The notes under the pieces are model-generated. The model did no database searches and was not told the DNA's origin. It saw only the letters and a list, made by a program, of their open reading frames with translations. This document shows positions 1 through 14,213 of a stretch of DNA of 64,000 nt, piece by piece. Both the position numbers and the translations under genes were made by a program. Location of the stretch: positions 786,001 to 850,000 of the forward strand of contig JABMCL010002815.1 in assembly GCA_018857735.1 (NCBI GenBank), in the 5' to 3' direction. Each line of letters begins with the position of its first letter. The first letter of the stretch is position 1. This DNA is from Alviniconcha marisindica. Lineage: Eukaryota > Mollusca > Gastropoda > Provannidae.

Positions 1-2189
1 AATGGCGATGATTTTTAAATGACTGTATACCCCCACCACCCCTCTCCCAAATCATTAGTGATATGTTGCCAGAAAAGAAAAAAAGAGATGAAGTTATATG
101 CCTCTAGTGTAATTGACTGCAGATAAAAATGTAATCAAAGTTATAACTCAGATAAATTTCACAGTGAATCACTGAATGTGTTTATACAATGCATTCCGTT
201 GTATAAACACTGTTTATCAACTGTCCATAAAGCCATGAATCAAATGCCCATTACAACTGCCAGAGCCACAAGCCTAGCTTATATTGTAATTGTTTCAGAA
301 AGCAAAGGACAAGTCAATCAACTTATTTATTATCAGATGTAATAATTCAACATCGTTATACTCAGGGCAGTCCTTTTATACACTGGTAATGTATTTTCAG
401 TGTCGTCTTTGTCATCCTGTTGTTATGGTGTAGATAATTTTGCAGTTGATATTCTTGTGTGGGTGTGCGGCGCGTGTTGTTTCTGTGCACGAAGAAAGGG
501 TTGATGTTAATTGTAGACCTGTGCATGTTTCGCGTTTCTTGCTGGTCATCCCAAGTACCTCGGGTTGTCTTCAGGCTTCCTTATTCCACAATCCAAGTGA
601 AGGAGAAAGCTGCTGCCTGCCCAGATGTGGCTACTGGTTGATAGCATGTTGCGACTAGCCATTCATCTCAACATCCCGTTGTTGTTTTTTGCTTTCATTG
701 ATCCATGACATTGACAAGCGTGTCTGCACAAGATTCTTAATGGGTCTAGAGTCGTCATCTGTGCCAGAGAGAGCATCACTGGTACAGAGAGTTGGATTCT
801 GATTCTGAAGGGTGTAGGCCGAATAACGATAACACATGAAAGACCATCCGGGCATGAATGTTCAGATGTGTGCGATATTTTGATTGCTCCTCAACTTTGT
901 TTTTGCTGCATCAGTGATTACAAGTGATAACGAGGGTTTTTTCCCCCAAATCAACAGCCTTTATCACTTTCGTCTATTATGGCAGCAGCATCCTATGTGC
1001 ATAACTAATACAGCTAAGTTGATGCTCAGGTATCTTTACGACCAATACCAAAACATTGCAGCATAATTATTTATGCTCATCATCAGGCACCAAGCAGCCA
1101 GTGAGAACTACTCCAATCCCAGAAGTGGCTGTCTACCACCTATGCACTTGGATCACAAAATTAATGGCATAACAGCTTGGATCACAAGTGGTGTTAACAC
1201 TTTAACTCAGTTTTCTCTGGGAAATGAATTGCACACTGGAATATTGTCTGTTTAATTCATGTTTATGAATATAATATTTGTACAAGTCTATATGGCTGAG
1301 GTTTGTAATTTGAAATATATGTGCTAAACAGTGGTGATGGTCTTTGTAGTGTGGGTGTGTGCGTGTGAGCTCACTCGTCCATTATGGTGTTTTGAGTGCG
1401 TGCGTGCGTGCGTGAGCTCACTCATCCATTACTGAAGCAGAAACTCAGGCTGTGGATTATGTAACGCCGTCAACATGCACAGGTTCTTTTTCCCCAACAG
1501 TCATAAGACACTGCTTTTGCAAATGTCCAAACCACAGACGTCACCATAAGAAAATATTCATTCTTCACCCTGACTCGCCACTGCTATGCTGGCCTGGGCT
1601 TGCCATCATGCTGTGGATTATGTAATGCCGTCAACATGCACAGGTTCTTTTTCCCCAAGTCATAAGACACTGCTTTTGCAAATGTCCAAACTACAGACAT
1701 CACCATAAGAAAATATTCATTCTTCACCCTGACTCGCCACTGCTATGCTGGCCTGGGCTTGCCATCATGAAATCACAGAAAACGGATAATTTTTCTGTTT
1801 TTGTTGCAAACACAAAAAAACTTCAATTTGCACAAACAGAAATAGCCCCCCCCCCCCCCCCCCCCTGCCTTCCACACACTGAGAACTGCAGGGTATCAAG
1901 TATTGCCAGAAGAGAAACAACTCAAACTATTTAAACACTGGGAGGTATACCCTTAATCAGCTGTTGCTACAGTTCCCTTTGTTATATAATTTTGTCCCCC
2001 ACTGTGCAATATTACAATACAATTTTTTCTGTCAATTGATAGGCAGGGGTTATTCTTCAGAAGAGAGAAATGTACAAGACTATAGAGTACTTTTCTGGGC
2101 AGATTTTTTGGTAAGAGGTTATATTTTCAAATATTTTCAAATCTGAAATGTATTCTGCACAGTTGCCTCATCTGTTGCTGAACTCTTTA
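1..2189. other. Intergenic, no gene seen
   Basis: AT-rich sequence with short unsupported reading frames. It holds a direct 160 bp duplication (separate entry) and a poly-C run at about 1847-1865. Confidence 0.6.
1448..1768. repeat. Two-copy direct tandem duplication, about 160 bp
   Basis: Copy 1 (about 1448-1609) and copy 2 (about 1610-1768) both start with gctgtggattatgtaa and end with gcttgccatcatg, with only a few differences. Confidence 0.9.
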
Positions 2190-2640
2190 ATATGGTGGGC
2201 CATCAATCAGTCCAACCACTTCCAATGATTTAGCACTAATACCAACACTGTACACCTGTGCTGGAAAAAAACCCAAACCCAACTCCACTGGCTACCCACT
2301 GAATAAGGAACCAAGTGCTCATCTTTGCTACAAAATCATTTGTGGTTCAGCCCCTGGGTAGCCATCTAAACTTGATCAGCTCTATATTCCCTAAAGATCT
2401 TTGTTTTGCCTCAGACAATCACGTGTCGCATGCCAACATTTAAAAGAAAATGCAGGCCGTGAGCTTCCTTTTACATTGTAGCTAAATCTCCCACTGTTGT
2501 TTTTATTACTGCTGTGGAAGACTTGCTGTCAGTTCAGGCTTTTAGTTGAAACAAAGACACTAATTATAAATATTATAAAATGTCTTTGGTAGAACACAAC
2601 TCAAGTCAATGTGAAGAGAAAGCATTTCTTTTTTAAAGTG
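2190..2640 (+). mobile_element. Decayed LINE reverse transcriptase C-terminus (CR1/L2-like)
   Basis: Across frameshifts and stops the plus strand reads in the pattern LHWLP..R..YKI..GSAP..L..L..P.RSL, typical of the C-terminal end of CR1/L2-type reverse transcriptases (SAHLCYKIICGSAPG is visible). Clearly non-functional. Family assignment is from motif memory only. Confidence 0.5.
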
Positions 2641-2769
2641 ACCCAGTTCAACCTCTGCCAAGACTTTTAGTCAAACCAAAGATTGAGGTAAAACTGTTCA
2701 GAAAATAAAAACAATACAAACACACATGAACACCGCAGCATTCTGAAAGTGTCATAGACACATACATTC

Positions 2770-2775
2770 TTTATT
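2770..2775 (-). terminator. Candidate HADHB polyadenylation signal
   Basis: AATAAA on the minus strand, about 480 bp after the HADHB stop codon. Position is plausible; usage is inferred. Confidence 0.5.
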
Positions 2776-3253
2776 TACACATCTGCTGAAAGTTTCACAT
2801 GCAAAAATTGACACACACTTCAATATTAAGCAGACATTCTTTTGTTCTCGCATCAAATACACACTTTTCTAACATGTGATGACAGTATTAAACTAAAGTT
2901 CACAAACCGTCGCATATATAACACATTCATGAATGTATCTTGGACAAGTCAAAAGTTTAGAAGAGAACACTATATTTAGACAACAACACCATGACAGTAA
3001 ATTACACTAAAACTTTTCTCTCAAAATCAACGGCATACATCAGTACAGACTGGCGCTCCTGGCAGTTCTACTTGTGTTTTGCAATACGAACATTTTCCTG
3101 AAAGATGGCCATCTGCACTCAAAGTGACTGATTGTGAAAGAGTTGGGTCTGCACCTTCATCAGGTGCTCGGAAAATCTCAAAGCACAGTGGTTGAACTGG
3201 TCATGGTAGACGAACTTTCATTGGGATCAGTTGTCTGCTAGAGGGCATGGCTT

Positions 3254-3289
3254 TCACCTTGGGTATCGTTCCACAATCATCGCATGCCC
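3254..3289 (-). CDS. HADHB: HADHB exon 15 (terminal 36 nt; template of a large array)
   Basis: Residues 464-474 and stop: [11 protein letters not shown]. The acceptor is tgttttacag. The acceptor plus the first ~24 coding bases are copied about 38 times in the preceding intron (3290-4872). Confidence 0.93.
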   Translation of the reverse strand, partial: GHAMIVERYPR

Positions 3290-6200
3290 CTGTAAAACAA
3301 ACATTGTTCCAGTCTTTACATGCCCCTGTAAAACAAGCATTGCTCCACAGTCATGGCGTGCCCCTGTAAAATAACATTGTTCCACAGTCATTACATGCCC
3401 CTGTAAAACAAGCATTGCTCCACAGTCATGGCGTGCCCCTGTAAAATAACATTGTTCCACAGTCATTACATGCCCCTGTAAAACAAGCATTGCTCCACAG
3501 TCATGGGTGCCCCTGTAAAATAACATTGTTCCACAGTCATTTTCATGCCCCTGTAAAACAAGCATTGCTCCACAGTCATGGCGTGCCCCTGTAAAATAAC
3601 ATTGTTCCACAGTCATTACATGCCCCTGTAAAACAAGCACTTTCTCCACAGTCATGGGTGCCCCTGTAAAATAACATTGTTCCACAGTCTTTACATGCCC
3701 CTGTAAAACAAGCATTGCTCCACAGTCATGGCGTGCCCCTGTAAATAACATTGTTCCACAGTCTTACATGCCCCTGTAAAACAAGCATTGCTCCACAGTC
3801 ATGGCGTGCCCCTGTAAAATAACATTGTTCCACAGTCATTACATGCCCCTGTAAAACAAGCATTGCTCCACAGTCATGGCGTGCCCCTGTAAAATAACAT
3901 TGTTCCACAGTCATTACATGCCCCTGTAAAACAAGCATTGCTCCACAGTCATGGCGTGCCCCTGTAAAATAACATTGTTCCACAGTCATTACATGCCCCT
4001 GTAAAACAAGCATTGCTCCACAGTCATGGCGTGCCCCTGTAAAACAAGCATTGCTCCACAGTCATGGCATGCCCCTGTAAAATAAACATTTTTCCACAGT
4101 CATGGCGTGCCCCTGTAAAATAAACATTTTTCCACAGTCATGGCGTGCCCCTGTAAAATAAACAGATTATTGCACAGTCACGGCATGTCCCTGTAAAATA
4201 AATGGACTGTTCCACAGTCATGGTGTGCCCCTGTAAAATAAATAGTGTTCCACAGTCATGGTGTGCCCCTGTCAAATAAAGTGTTCCACAGTCATGGTGT
4301 GACCCTATAAAGACTGTTCCACAGTCATGGTGTGCCCCCATGGTTCAGGAGCTGTGTGGGAGTCGAGGTGGATGTCCTGGACTGTCTGTCCTAACGAGCC
4401 TTCTGGTTTCCGTGGACGTAAAGATTTATTGCACCGTGCTTTGGCATTGGTCACAACTTGTCCCTAATATGTCAACTGACATCTGAGGACATAAAGCATC
4501 ACTTCATCATCATCATCATCATGGTGTGCCCCTATAAAACAAACAGATTGTTCCACAGTTATGGTGTGCCCCAGTAAAATAGTGTTCCACAGTCACGGTG
4601 TGCCTCTGTAAAATAAACAGTGTTCCACAGTCATGGCGTGCCTCTGCAAAATAAACAGATTGTTCCAGTCACGGTGTGCCCCCGTGAAATAAACAGCTTA
4701 TTCCATAGTGTGCCCCCATAAAATAAACAGCTTATTCCGTAGTCATGGCGTGCCCTAGTAAAATAGATTGCTCCAGTCTTGGTGTGTGCCCCCATATAAT
4801 AAACAGATTGTTCCACAGTCATGGCGTGCCTCTGTAAAACAAACTTCCACAATTACATGCCCCTGTAACAATAAACAAACTGCTCCACAATCAAAGAGGG
4901 TAGTATTTGCACAGAAGCACGTCGTGCAGAAAAGCTTTGTTTCAATGCTTACCAAACCGCCAGCAGCACAGGCTGCCACCAGCGCAAACTGTCCGTCTTC
5001 TCTGTGTAGTCGGTTGGCTGCTGTTGTCACAAGGCGTACACCGGTGGCGCCAAACGGGTGTCCAAGAGAAAGCGACCCACCCCACAGATTCAGCTTGTCC
5101 ATTGAGGGGGCACCAGCCTTCATGCGATGAAACAGAAGGGAGAAGGAGGGGAGGGACAGATGTCGAATCAAATTTGTGCATGAAAGAGACAGGTGTCAAA
5201 TCAAATTTGTTCATGAAAGAGAAGTGCAATCTATAAAATTCCATGTTTTACGGTGCTGCATCTCTCCCAACTATGGTGAGTACATTGCACTTTTACAAGC
5301 ACTTCTGTCTGTCACCGTAATGCTAGAATCACAAACCTGTAAAAGTGTAACGGTTTTAACACTATGACCTGAACACATTTGAACAAACAAACAAAACCAC
5401 CAAAAAAGACCCACAGACCTGTAAAAGTTTAACAGTTTTAACACTATGACCTGAACACATTTGAACGAACAAAACCACAGGAAAAAAAAAAACCCACAAA
5501 CATTTAACATAATATTCTGCCTGGTAGTGATAATCACTAAGAGTTCCACATCAAGCTTTGTCTAGAACTTTTGCAAAGCACCAAAGCAGGCACTGCTCAC
5601 AAGCAAACAAAAAATGCTTTGCCATGAGATGAGAGTTGGCTGCTTAGGCAGGTGAATCTGTCAGAGCTAGTATTCCCAAGGGAAAATAACTGGCATGTCA
5701 TACAGGCTGTTTAAGAGTACATGTCTGATTTTTGCACCCACGAAAAAGAAAAAGTAATTGTTTTTTGCATTAATTTTATTTTATTTTTTAGATTAACTTT
5801 CTATCAGTTTTATTATTTTCATGCTGTGGTTTGAGCTCAACTGAAGCAAAAATGAACGTGTTCACCAACAGAAACGAACAATTTACATCGCCCCAGAAAC
5901 GCTGATGTCAAATCAAACATACATCTGGGACAAGTTACTGCAAAATGCACTGAATGGCAAAACAGCCCCAAACACAATAAATAATCAAGCCCTGAAATAA
6001 ACACCCCAGAATTTGTGGATTTGTCTTGTTGATCATACGGGAATTTCAACTGTACGGACAAAACGTACAGCATGCAAAAATAAATTTGACAGTAAGCTGC
6101 ACCCTTTCAACTTTTTCTTTGCAACATAGGATGTACAACAACAAAAAACAAAGGCTTAAAAACAAAAAACAAAGTTAACAGCAACTTTTTCTTCTCTGAA

Positions 6201-9200
6201 GCTACATTGATAGTTGATGCTCATTTCTTCTCTGAAGCTGCATTGATAGTTGATACTCACCTTGCCTTTGCGTCCCATCATGTTGATTCCAAACCAGTCT
6301 GAGTCCAAGGCTTTCATGTTGGCCAGAATTTGTCCCTGCATCATGTACACACACAATGTTATCTCTCTCTCTCTGTGAGGGCTGCTGACATGGGCGACCC
6401 ACCACAGACACAAGCCACGCAACATCGAAGCGTTAAAATTTACCTGGAGTGGCTCCACATGTTAAATCAGTCATGCCATGTAACATTGCTACATTGTGAT
6501 GATTGTAATTACCATGCAGTGGTATCAGCTGAATGTTTTGTTGAAAAGACTGCCATGATTATGCATGCAAACGTTTTGTAGAACAGACTGCCATGATTAT
6601 GCATGCACTAATGGCTTTATTGGAAGGTTCAGTGCCTTAAATTCTCATAATCAGTATTATGACTAGCTAACATGACTGAAAGACCATAGCTATACATGCT
6701 TCTCTTCTTAATCACCCTTTGTAGTGTGTAACGTACAAAGCAAAGACAACTTACAGCAAAAGCCTCATGGTATTCAAAGACACTGATGTCAGAAAGACTC
6801 AGTCCAGCCTTGTGAAGAATGCGAGGAGTAGCATAAGCGGGCCTGTCGAAACAACAATAAACATTCACATGTCTGCTGAAACAACAATGAAACATTCACA
6901 TGTCTGCTGAAACAACAAGGAAACATTCGCACCTCTGCCAAAACAACAATGAAACATACACATGTCTGCTGAAACAACAATGGAAGATTCACATGTCTGC
7001 CAAAACAAGGAAACATTCACATGTCTGCCAAAACAACAATGAAACATGTCTGCCAAAACAACAAGGAAACAATCACATGTCTGCTGAAACAACAAGGAAA
7101 CATTCATGTGTCTGCTGAAACAACAATGAAACATTCGCATGTCTGCCAAAACAAGGAAGAAACACCGACATCTGCCAAAACAGCAATGAAACATCCACAT
7201 GTCTAATGAAACATCTAAATGTCTGCCAAAACAACAATGACACATTCACATGTCTGACAAAACAACAATCAAACATTCACATCTGCCAAAACAATCAAAT
7301 ATTCACGTCTGCTGAGACAACAATTAAACATTTACGTGTCTGCCAAAACAACGACACATTCACGTCTGCTGAAACAACAATGAAACGATTCAGGTCTCTA
7401 TTGTTGTGTTCATGTGACATCTTTCAAGTGCCAACTAACCCTCTTTATTTGTGTATTCTACACAACCTCATTCTGTTTTTGTTGTTGTTTTTTGTTAGCT
7501 AGGCACAGCACTGTGAGGCTCTTGTTCATAAAGCATGTGCATTCATCCAGTTACAATACATTCGCTCACTGATTTGTACATCTTTGCATGGTTCTATCCC
7601 CACAACATCCTCCGCACCCAATGGTACTGGCTAATGAACAGTGCACACAATGGTTACTTATTCTGTTTCTAGATTATTGCCGAGCTGTTTGACATACTAA
7701 CCCCACACCCAATGGTACTGGCTAATGAACCGTGCACACAATGGATACTTATTCTGTTTCTAGATGATTGCCGAGCTGTTTGACATACTAACCCCACACC
7801 CAATGGTACTGGCTAATGAACCGTGCACACAATGGATACTTATTCTGTTTCTCGATGATTGCCGAGCTGTTTGACATACTAACCCCAGTAGCAGCTGGTC
7901 CTTGGGATCCTGGGCAACATAGAGGAAGTCTCGGAGGTAGGCAATTGGCTTGTATCCCATCGCCAGCGCTTTGTCCTCTGCCATGATGAGGCATGCTGAG
8001 GCGCCGTCAGTCTGCAAAACACACCTTCCAAACTGAACACTGAGCGAGTCAGGTGGTGCACCCCCAATTCTGTGGGGGGCTACGCCACACAATCACCTAC
8101 CCTTACCAGTCTAACAGAGATGAGAACAAACGCAATCATCCAACATTTTATTTTCTACAAAAACAGCGCTGCCACATGCATGTGTGGTGTTAACCTTTCC
8201 CGCATCCAAGAACCAAGTTTACTTGTGTCACAATCAGAATCTTAGTCACTTGTGCAAAACCTTAATGAACTTTATCCCATAATAAGTCAACAAGGACCGA
8301 GTTTACTTGTGTCACGATCAGAATCTTGGTCACTTGTGTAAATGAACCTCTTCCCATAAGTCAACAAGGACAACTTCACTTGTGTCACAACTGAGAAAAT
8401 CCTTAATGAACCTCTTCCCATAAGTCAACTCCACTTATCTTTAGCTGTTGTTTTGCTTGCTTTTGTTTTTACCAAAATTCGCCCTGACATAAACATCCTG
8501 GCTGACTGGGCCTAAAAAACTACTATGACAGCTATTTCACCAAAATAAAAACCTCGCCAAGTTTAGCATATGAGCACTCTGCCATAGGCCTGAAGCTCTG
8601 AACACTCACCAGAAAGGAAGCATTGGCGGCAGTTACTGTGCCATGTGGTCTGATAAAGGCCGCTTTCAGTTTGCCCATGGCTTCCAGGGATGAGGGTCGA
8701 ATCCCGTTGTCTCTGTCTACTGGGGCAGCCACTCCTGCGGCAAAACAAAAGACACACAGCACAAGCTGACTTCAACACATTCCAACGGAAATTTTAGAAG
8801 ACACACAGGTTTATTCATTTCCAATGTTGGAGAATGGAAAGGACAGATTGGCAATGCTGTCAAACCCACCTGGCACTTTGTAAGTGAGGCGGTCGGTCAG
8901 CAGGCCTTGTTCTGTTGCCCGATGGGCCAGGGTGTGTGACCGCAGGGCAAACTCATCCTGTAACGTAAGTAAGGAAGTAAACATGGTGCTTAAAGTCCAC
9001 AGAAACCATAAGGCTTATTAGGGACAGGGAGAATAGGGAGGGAAGGGGGGAGAGAGGGGGTATGGAGGTGGGGGGAGAGGGAGAGATTATACACCTATCG
9101 CTACACCGTCACCACCAGAATGACTTCTGCATTAAGGTGGAGCGATGAGAGCCATTTTAATGTTTCATAACTGTGAAAGGCAAAGTCACAAAACAGTGTC

Positions 9201-12200
9201 AACAGACCACAACTTTTGAAAAGAAAGGAGAGCTGAAGCGGATTCGAACCAAAGTCCCTCTGCTTACCAGCCTAATGCCTTACCGCTAGGCCAAACTGGC
9301 TCACAATCCTGTAATGACAGACATCATACTTATACCAGACTGACCATTTTAGTTCTTGGCTTTGTAATGAGCTATGTGCTCCACTGGAGAAACTGCACAT
9401 CAGCACATAAAAAAGTACATTATCTATTATAATTATTACTTATCCACTCCCATAAACTGCAGGCTATCTTGTCACAGTCCTATTATTTTCCTCCTGCTTT
9501 CCATTTCTGAATGGATGCAAAATATCTGCTTAAAACTTTACTTTAAGCCAGATTATAAAAACAACACCACCACCACCAAAACAATTATCTTAAGACAGCT
9601 GATATTCATCTCTATCTTTGCAAGAACCACACACTGCATACAACTAAGTCATTTCTTCATTTTCATCACTTTCCCATAAAATAACTTCAACACATTCAAA
9701 TGGGAATTTTGGAAGACACAAACACCATAACTACTCCACTGATGCTGTACCCAAAAGCAGCAATAGCCAACGCACATTCTCAGAATCACTGCAAAAAAGT
9801 TGTTCTGCTAAAAAGCATTCCATCTTAACCTTTTGAGAATTTTAATGTGAAGAAAACACACCCAAACAAACAGCAAGAAACTGCGACTTCAACAAAAATT
9901 CTACCTGTTCTTGGCGGGAGACCTTGAAAGCGGCAGCCAGCCTGTCGCCAGAGTGCCCCATGGTCTCATTGGTGGAGAACTCAGCAACTGCTGGCAACTG
10001 AGAGAGAGAGCAAGATACACTGTAACCACTCCTCTCATGCTGTACCCGAAAGCTACAATAACCAACGCACATTCTCAGAATAACTGTAAAAAAAGTCTGG
10101 AACTGCTTAGCCAGCCAGAGCGCCCGTATTGCACTGCTGCTAACCAATTTGTACACCAGCTTCTTCAGCACCTCAAACTCAAAGAATACATGTACAAATG
10201 TATGTCTGCTTTTGTGAAGGTAAACCATGTTTTTCGGTGTTCTTTTTGTAACTTTTGTTTTTGCCGTAACTTGTCGACGTATCACTTATGTGAAAAGACA
10301 TTAAATAAAAAGGAAGAAGAAACTCAAAGAATAACTGAGAGGTGTGCTGGGTTTTTTAAATTTTTATTATCTTGTTTTTATTTTTTCCCTCCTCCTTGTC
10401 AGTTTCATTTTGCTAAAATTGTGCTCATCATTTTTTTTCATTCTTATACATTCTTCTTCTTTCATAATTATCGATCTACCTTCTTGCACCTGGCGAAGAC
10501 AATTTTCTGTTGAAAGTGCCTGTGTTTCATTATTTCCTTGTTTCCTTGTGTTTCATCATTTAGGTGAGTACGTTTCCCTAGATCTGTTCCATTTTTTTTT
10601 AAACTGTGCATTCCCGAATCTGCTAAGGAGTACATTTTATGGGCCAAACACCGCACAAATTCATCAACCGCAAGGACAGGCTCTCAGAACTGTGCTCAGT
10701 GAAAAAGAAGAAAAAGCAGAACTGAAAACCAGCACCAACCACTATGCCATTCTCAGGACACAGGACAAGCAACTCAAATAAACAGCAGCCAAGACCGCAC
10801 CCACCTCTGGCGTGAGAGCAGCAGGCGACAACATCTGACTGACAATCTGCAGGCGAGCAGGCACAGTCTTGGCCTTGTTTAATGACAGCATCAGCGAGCG
10901 CATCTTGCGGCTGTGACGGATGGGCACGTCAGACATGAACTCCACCCCTCCAGCAATCACTGTATCGCACTGACCGCTAGCGATCAGACCAATCCCTGTA
11001 AACAATGAGGATGAATTGGACCAATGGCTAAAGTATGAAGGACAAGGCTTTTGCAATTTGAGCATGCGTGTGCTTGAGTGTTAGAGTCAAACAGAGAGCA
11101 AGCAAGCAAGCTCTTGGATTTTAACGTCAGGTCAACCACACAGAGTCAAACAGAGAGATTCACAAACAGGAAAAGTTTAGGACACACACATACACCAAAG
11201 TGCATTGGAAGACACTAAAATGCAGAAAGCGTGTGAAAAGAGACAACTGCTCAGATGATAAGCAAGAGCAGAAAACATTTAACACAAACACTTCCCATTA
11301 AAAAAGAAAAACAGAACGAAAGAACCTCCCAAGAAAGTTAATTTGCATTTCATCTTTCTGACATCCCTGTGACCTTCAATTACGTTAAAGTTGCAAAAAA
11401 AAGGGTAACGGAAGTCATCATCTTACAAAGTTCAAAAGACGTCTCTCAGGTAGAAGCCCAAAACAAAACTCAAACATTTACATTACTGCCATGGCTGGAC
11501 GTGCTGAGTGAGTGAGCAATGCAGCAGATTACAACAAAATTACATTGTTCTTTCCCCCCCCCCCCCCCCAAGCAAATGGAGAATTCGCCCTTTTTGTTTG
11601 ACATATTTACAACTGTTTTTCTGACCTGTCGTAATGGCTTGATTGGAGGAGATGCAGGCCTGCGTGACAGTGTGAGATGGGACACGGTCTGAAATCCCAG
11701 CACCCAGCGCCGCCTGGCAAAAAGAAGTTCACAATATACAGGCAAGTCAGTTTTACATCAACGCTAAAACTGTATGTTTGGTTTAAACAAAAATTTATTC
11801 GAGACGAAATAAAGATACAAAAAAATCATTATGTGCTCATCAACAAGCTATATGTATGTTTGACTCCTTCTTGTTCTTCCTTTTTATTCAAGGTCTTTTC
11901 ATGTAAGTGACAGACTGAAACATGCAAATCAGTTTTAAATCAATACTAAAACCATATATTGGACTGCATAATAATAACAGTCATTTCTATCTCACCGACA
12001 AGGGTGAGCACACCATGCTTTACAAGACCTACAAAAATGTATACATATAATCTCAAAAATAATATCTATATATACAATCATAATTATTGCATTCCTCACA
12101 CACCACAGGCACAAATACTGGAACACTCTTTATACAATGAGGATGGGACACTGAGACATCACTCGTTTTGCATATAAATGGGAAGGGGAAAAAATCATGA

Positions 12201-14135
12201 AACAGAATCGAGTAGCAGCATTCTGAAAAAAGTGAAGAAAAAAAATCCAAAAAATCCAAATGCTGATTTTTGACAGGACACTACAAAGCATGCACAAATT
12301 TTCAGACTTTAACCCTTTTGCAAGCAACAGTTGATATCTGAATGAAAATGAAGAAAATGAAACGACTTAGCCACAGAAAGGTGTCTTGAAAGAACAAAAA
12401 TATGCCGGCAGAATACAAAAAAGAGAGCAAAAAAACACAACAACAAATGAAGGTAGGGGTCCCACCTCTCGAGCAACGTTGCTTGTCTTGACTTCCTGAA
12501 TTACTGTTCCATAGATGATGTACTCCACGGCATCTGCAGCAAAAACATATTAACCAAACCTGACTTCAGAGCACCTTTAAAGCGAGAGAAACCCCTTAAA
12601 AAACAAAACAAAAAAACAACAACTTTTTATTGCTCTGCTGAAAACAGCAAAATAAGACATGAATCAACATTGTCCCGGGCCCAGAAATAAGCAAGTGAAA
12701 AATAAAATACTAATTGTATGCACAATCATTAAATGAAACTGTACCAGGTGAGGACTGAGAACAGCATGTTTTCCTGTGATTGTGAGTATTGTGGCCACAA
12801 ACATGTTTTTAGTGTGTGTGTGTGTGTGTGTGTGTGCATGTATGTGCGTGTGTGTATGCATGGGGGGGGCAGATGTTTGATGACAAATTTGTGTGCAATA
12901 ATATTGTGTATTTTAATGTCAGCTGTTTTAGGCTTGATTATGAAATGTACATGCCTTAGGCTCACTTGAGAAAGGGCGTTCTAAGACCCACCCATTAGTA
13001 TTATTGTTATTTTTGTAGGACCTTTTTTTGATCCACACTTTCTGAAAGAAAACTAAGACACCTTACCTTTGGGCAAACCAGTTCTTTTCAGCAACCCTCT
13101 GTGGAAAGAATTTGTAAACCAATCACAAATTTATTCCATGCAAAATACTGTATATTCTTTTAGACTTTTACTAGCTTTAGAGCCCCTTGGTTAGAAACCT
13201 CTCTAATACTTTACATTCAAATCTGAAGTGTGCACTGGGACACCAGAAATACACTAATATATTTATAGACAATTACACTGATCACATTGCTACCAGGATT
13301 TAGTTTCTCCTAAATTGCAAGGTGTACACCTCTACATATATCACTCAATAAAAACATATCTGTTGGTACATGACCAGAAGCAGAACAGCTACAAAATGGC
13401 AAAACCATATAATGCACTTTCATTGTTTAAAGCATTAAAAAAAAAAAAAAAAAAAAATCAACCACAGAAAATTGTACACCTGGTTATTTGCCAATGTTTT
13501 GGTGTCCAAATCATTTTGCTCAAATTCTTTTTACTTTATAAAAAAGAAAAAAAAGAAAAAAGAAGAAGGAAAAGATATATATATATATATATGCACAAAG
13601 ATAAAAAGACTTCAAATAAAACAATTAAAAAACACAAATGACAACAACAGGAGAGGCAGAGGCAGGAAAGGAAAGCGCATGGAGAGCCGAGGCTGGGGGA
13701 GGAGAGGGAAGGGGAGGGATGGTAGAGAGAGAGGAGAACAGAGAGAAGAGAGAGAGGAAGTAGGGAGGGGGGATAGGGGAGGAAGCAGAGAGAAGAAGAG
13801 CAGGGAAGGAGAAGAAAGGAGACAGAGACAGACACAAAGACTAAAATGGGGGTGGGGGATGGGGGGTCGGGGTGGGGGTGGAGTGAAAGAAAAGAGAAAA
13901 GGAGGAGAGGGAGAGAGACAGAAACCGGCAGACAATGAGACACAATGAGACAGACAGAAACAAGCAGACAGAAAGAAAGACAGACAGAAATTGGATTTTA
14001 AGGTCCCGACAACCACACAAGGTCATCTCAGATGAGCAGAGACGGACACATGGAGACAGAGAAGGCAGGAGAGAGAGAGAGAGAGAGCAGAGACGGACAC
14101 ATGGAGACAGAGAAGGCAGAAGACAGAGAGAGAGG

Positions 14136-14213
<78 letters not shown>

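Noticed and set aside
440..1255. Short open frames of 60-72 codons near the left edge
   Set aside because: No recognisable domains, splice context or conservation pattern; expected by chance.
3254..4013. Stand-alone gene for the [18 protein letters not shown] repeat frame
   Set aside because: It is intronic repeat derived from the HADHB last exon; only the final 36 nt are coding by homology.
9232..9304. Functional tRNA gene
   Set aside because: A and B boxes are present but the acceptor stem does not pair properly; better explained as a SINE head.
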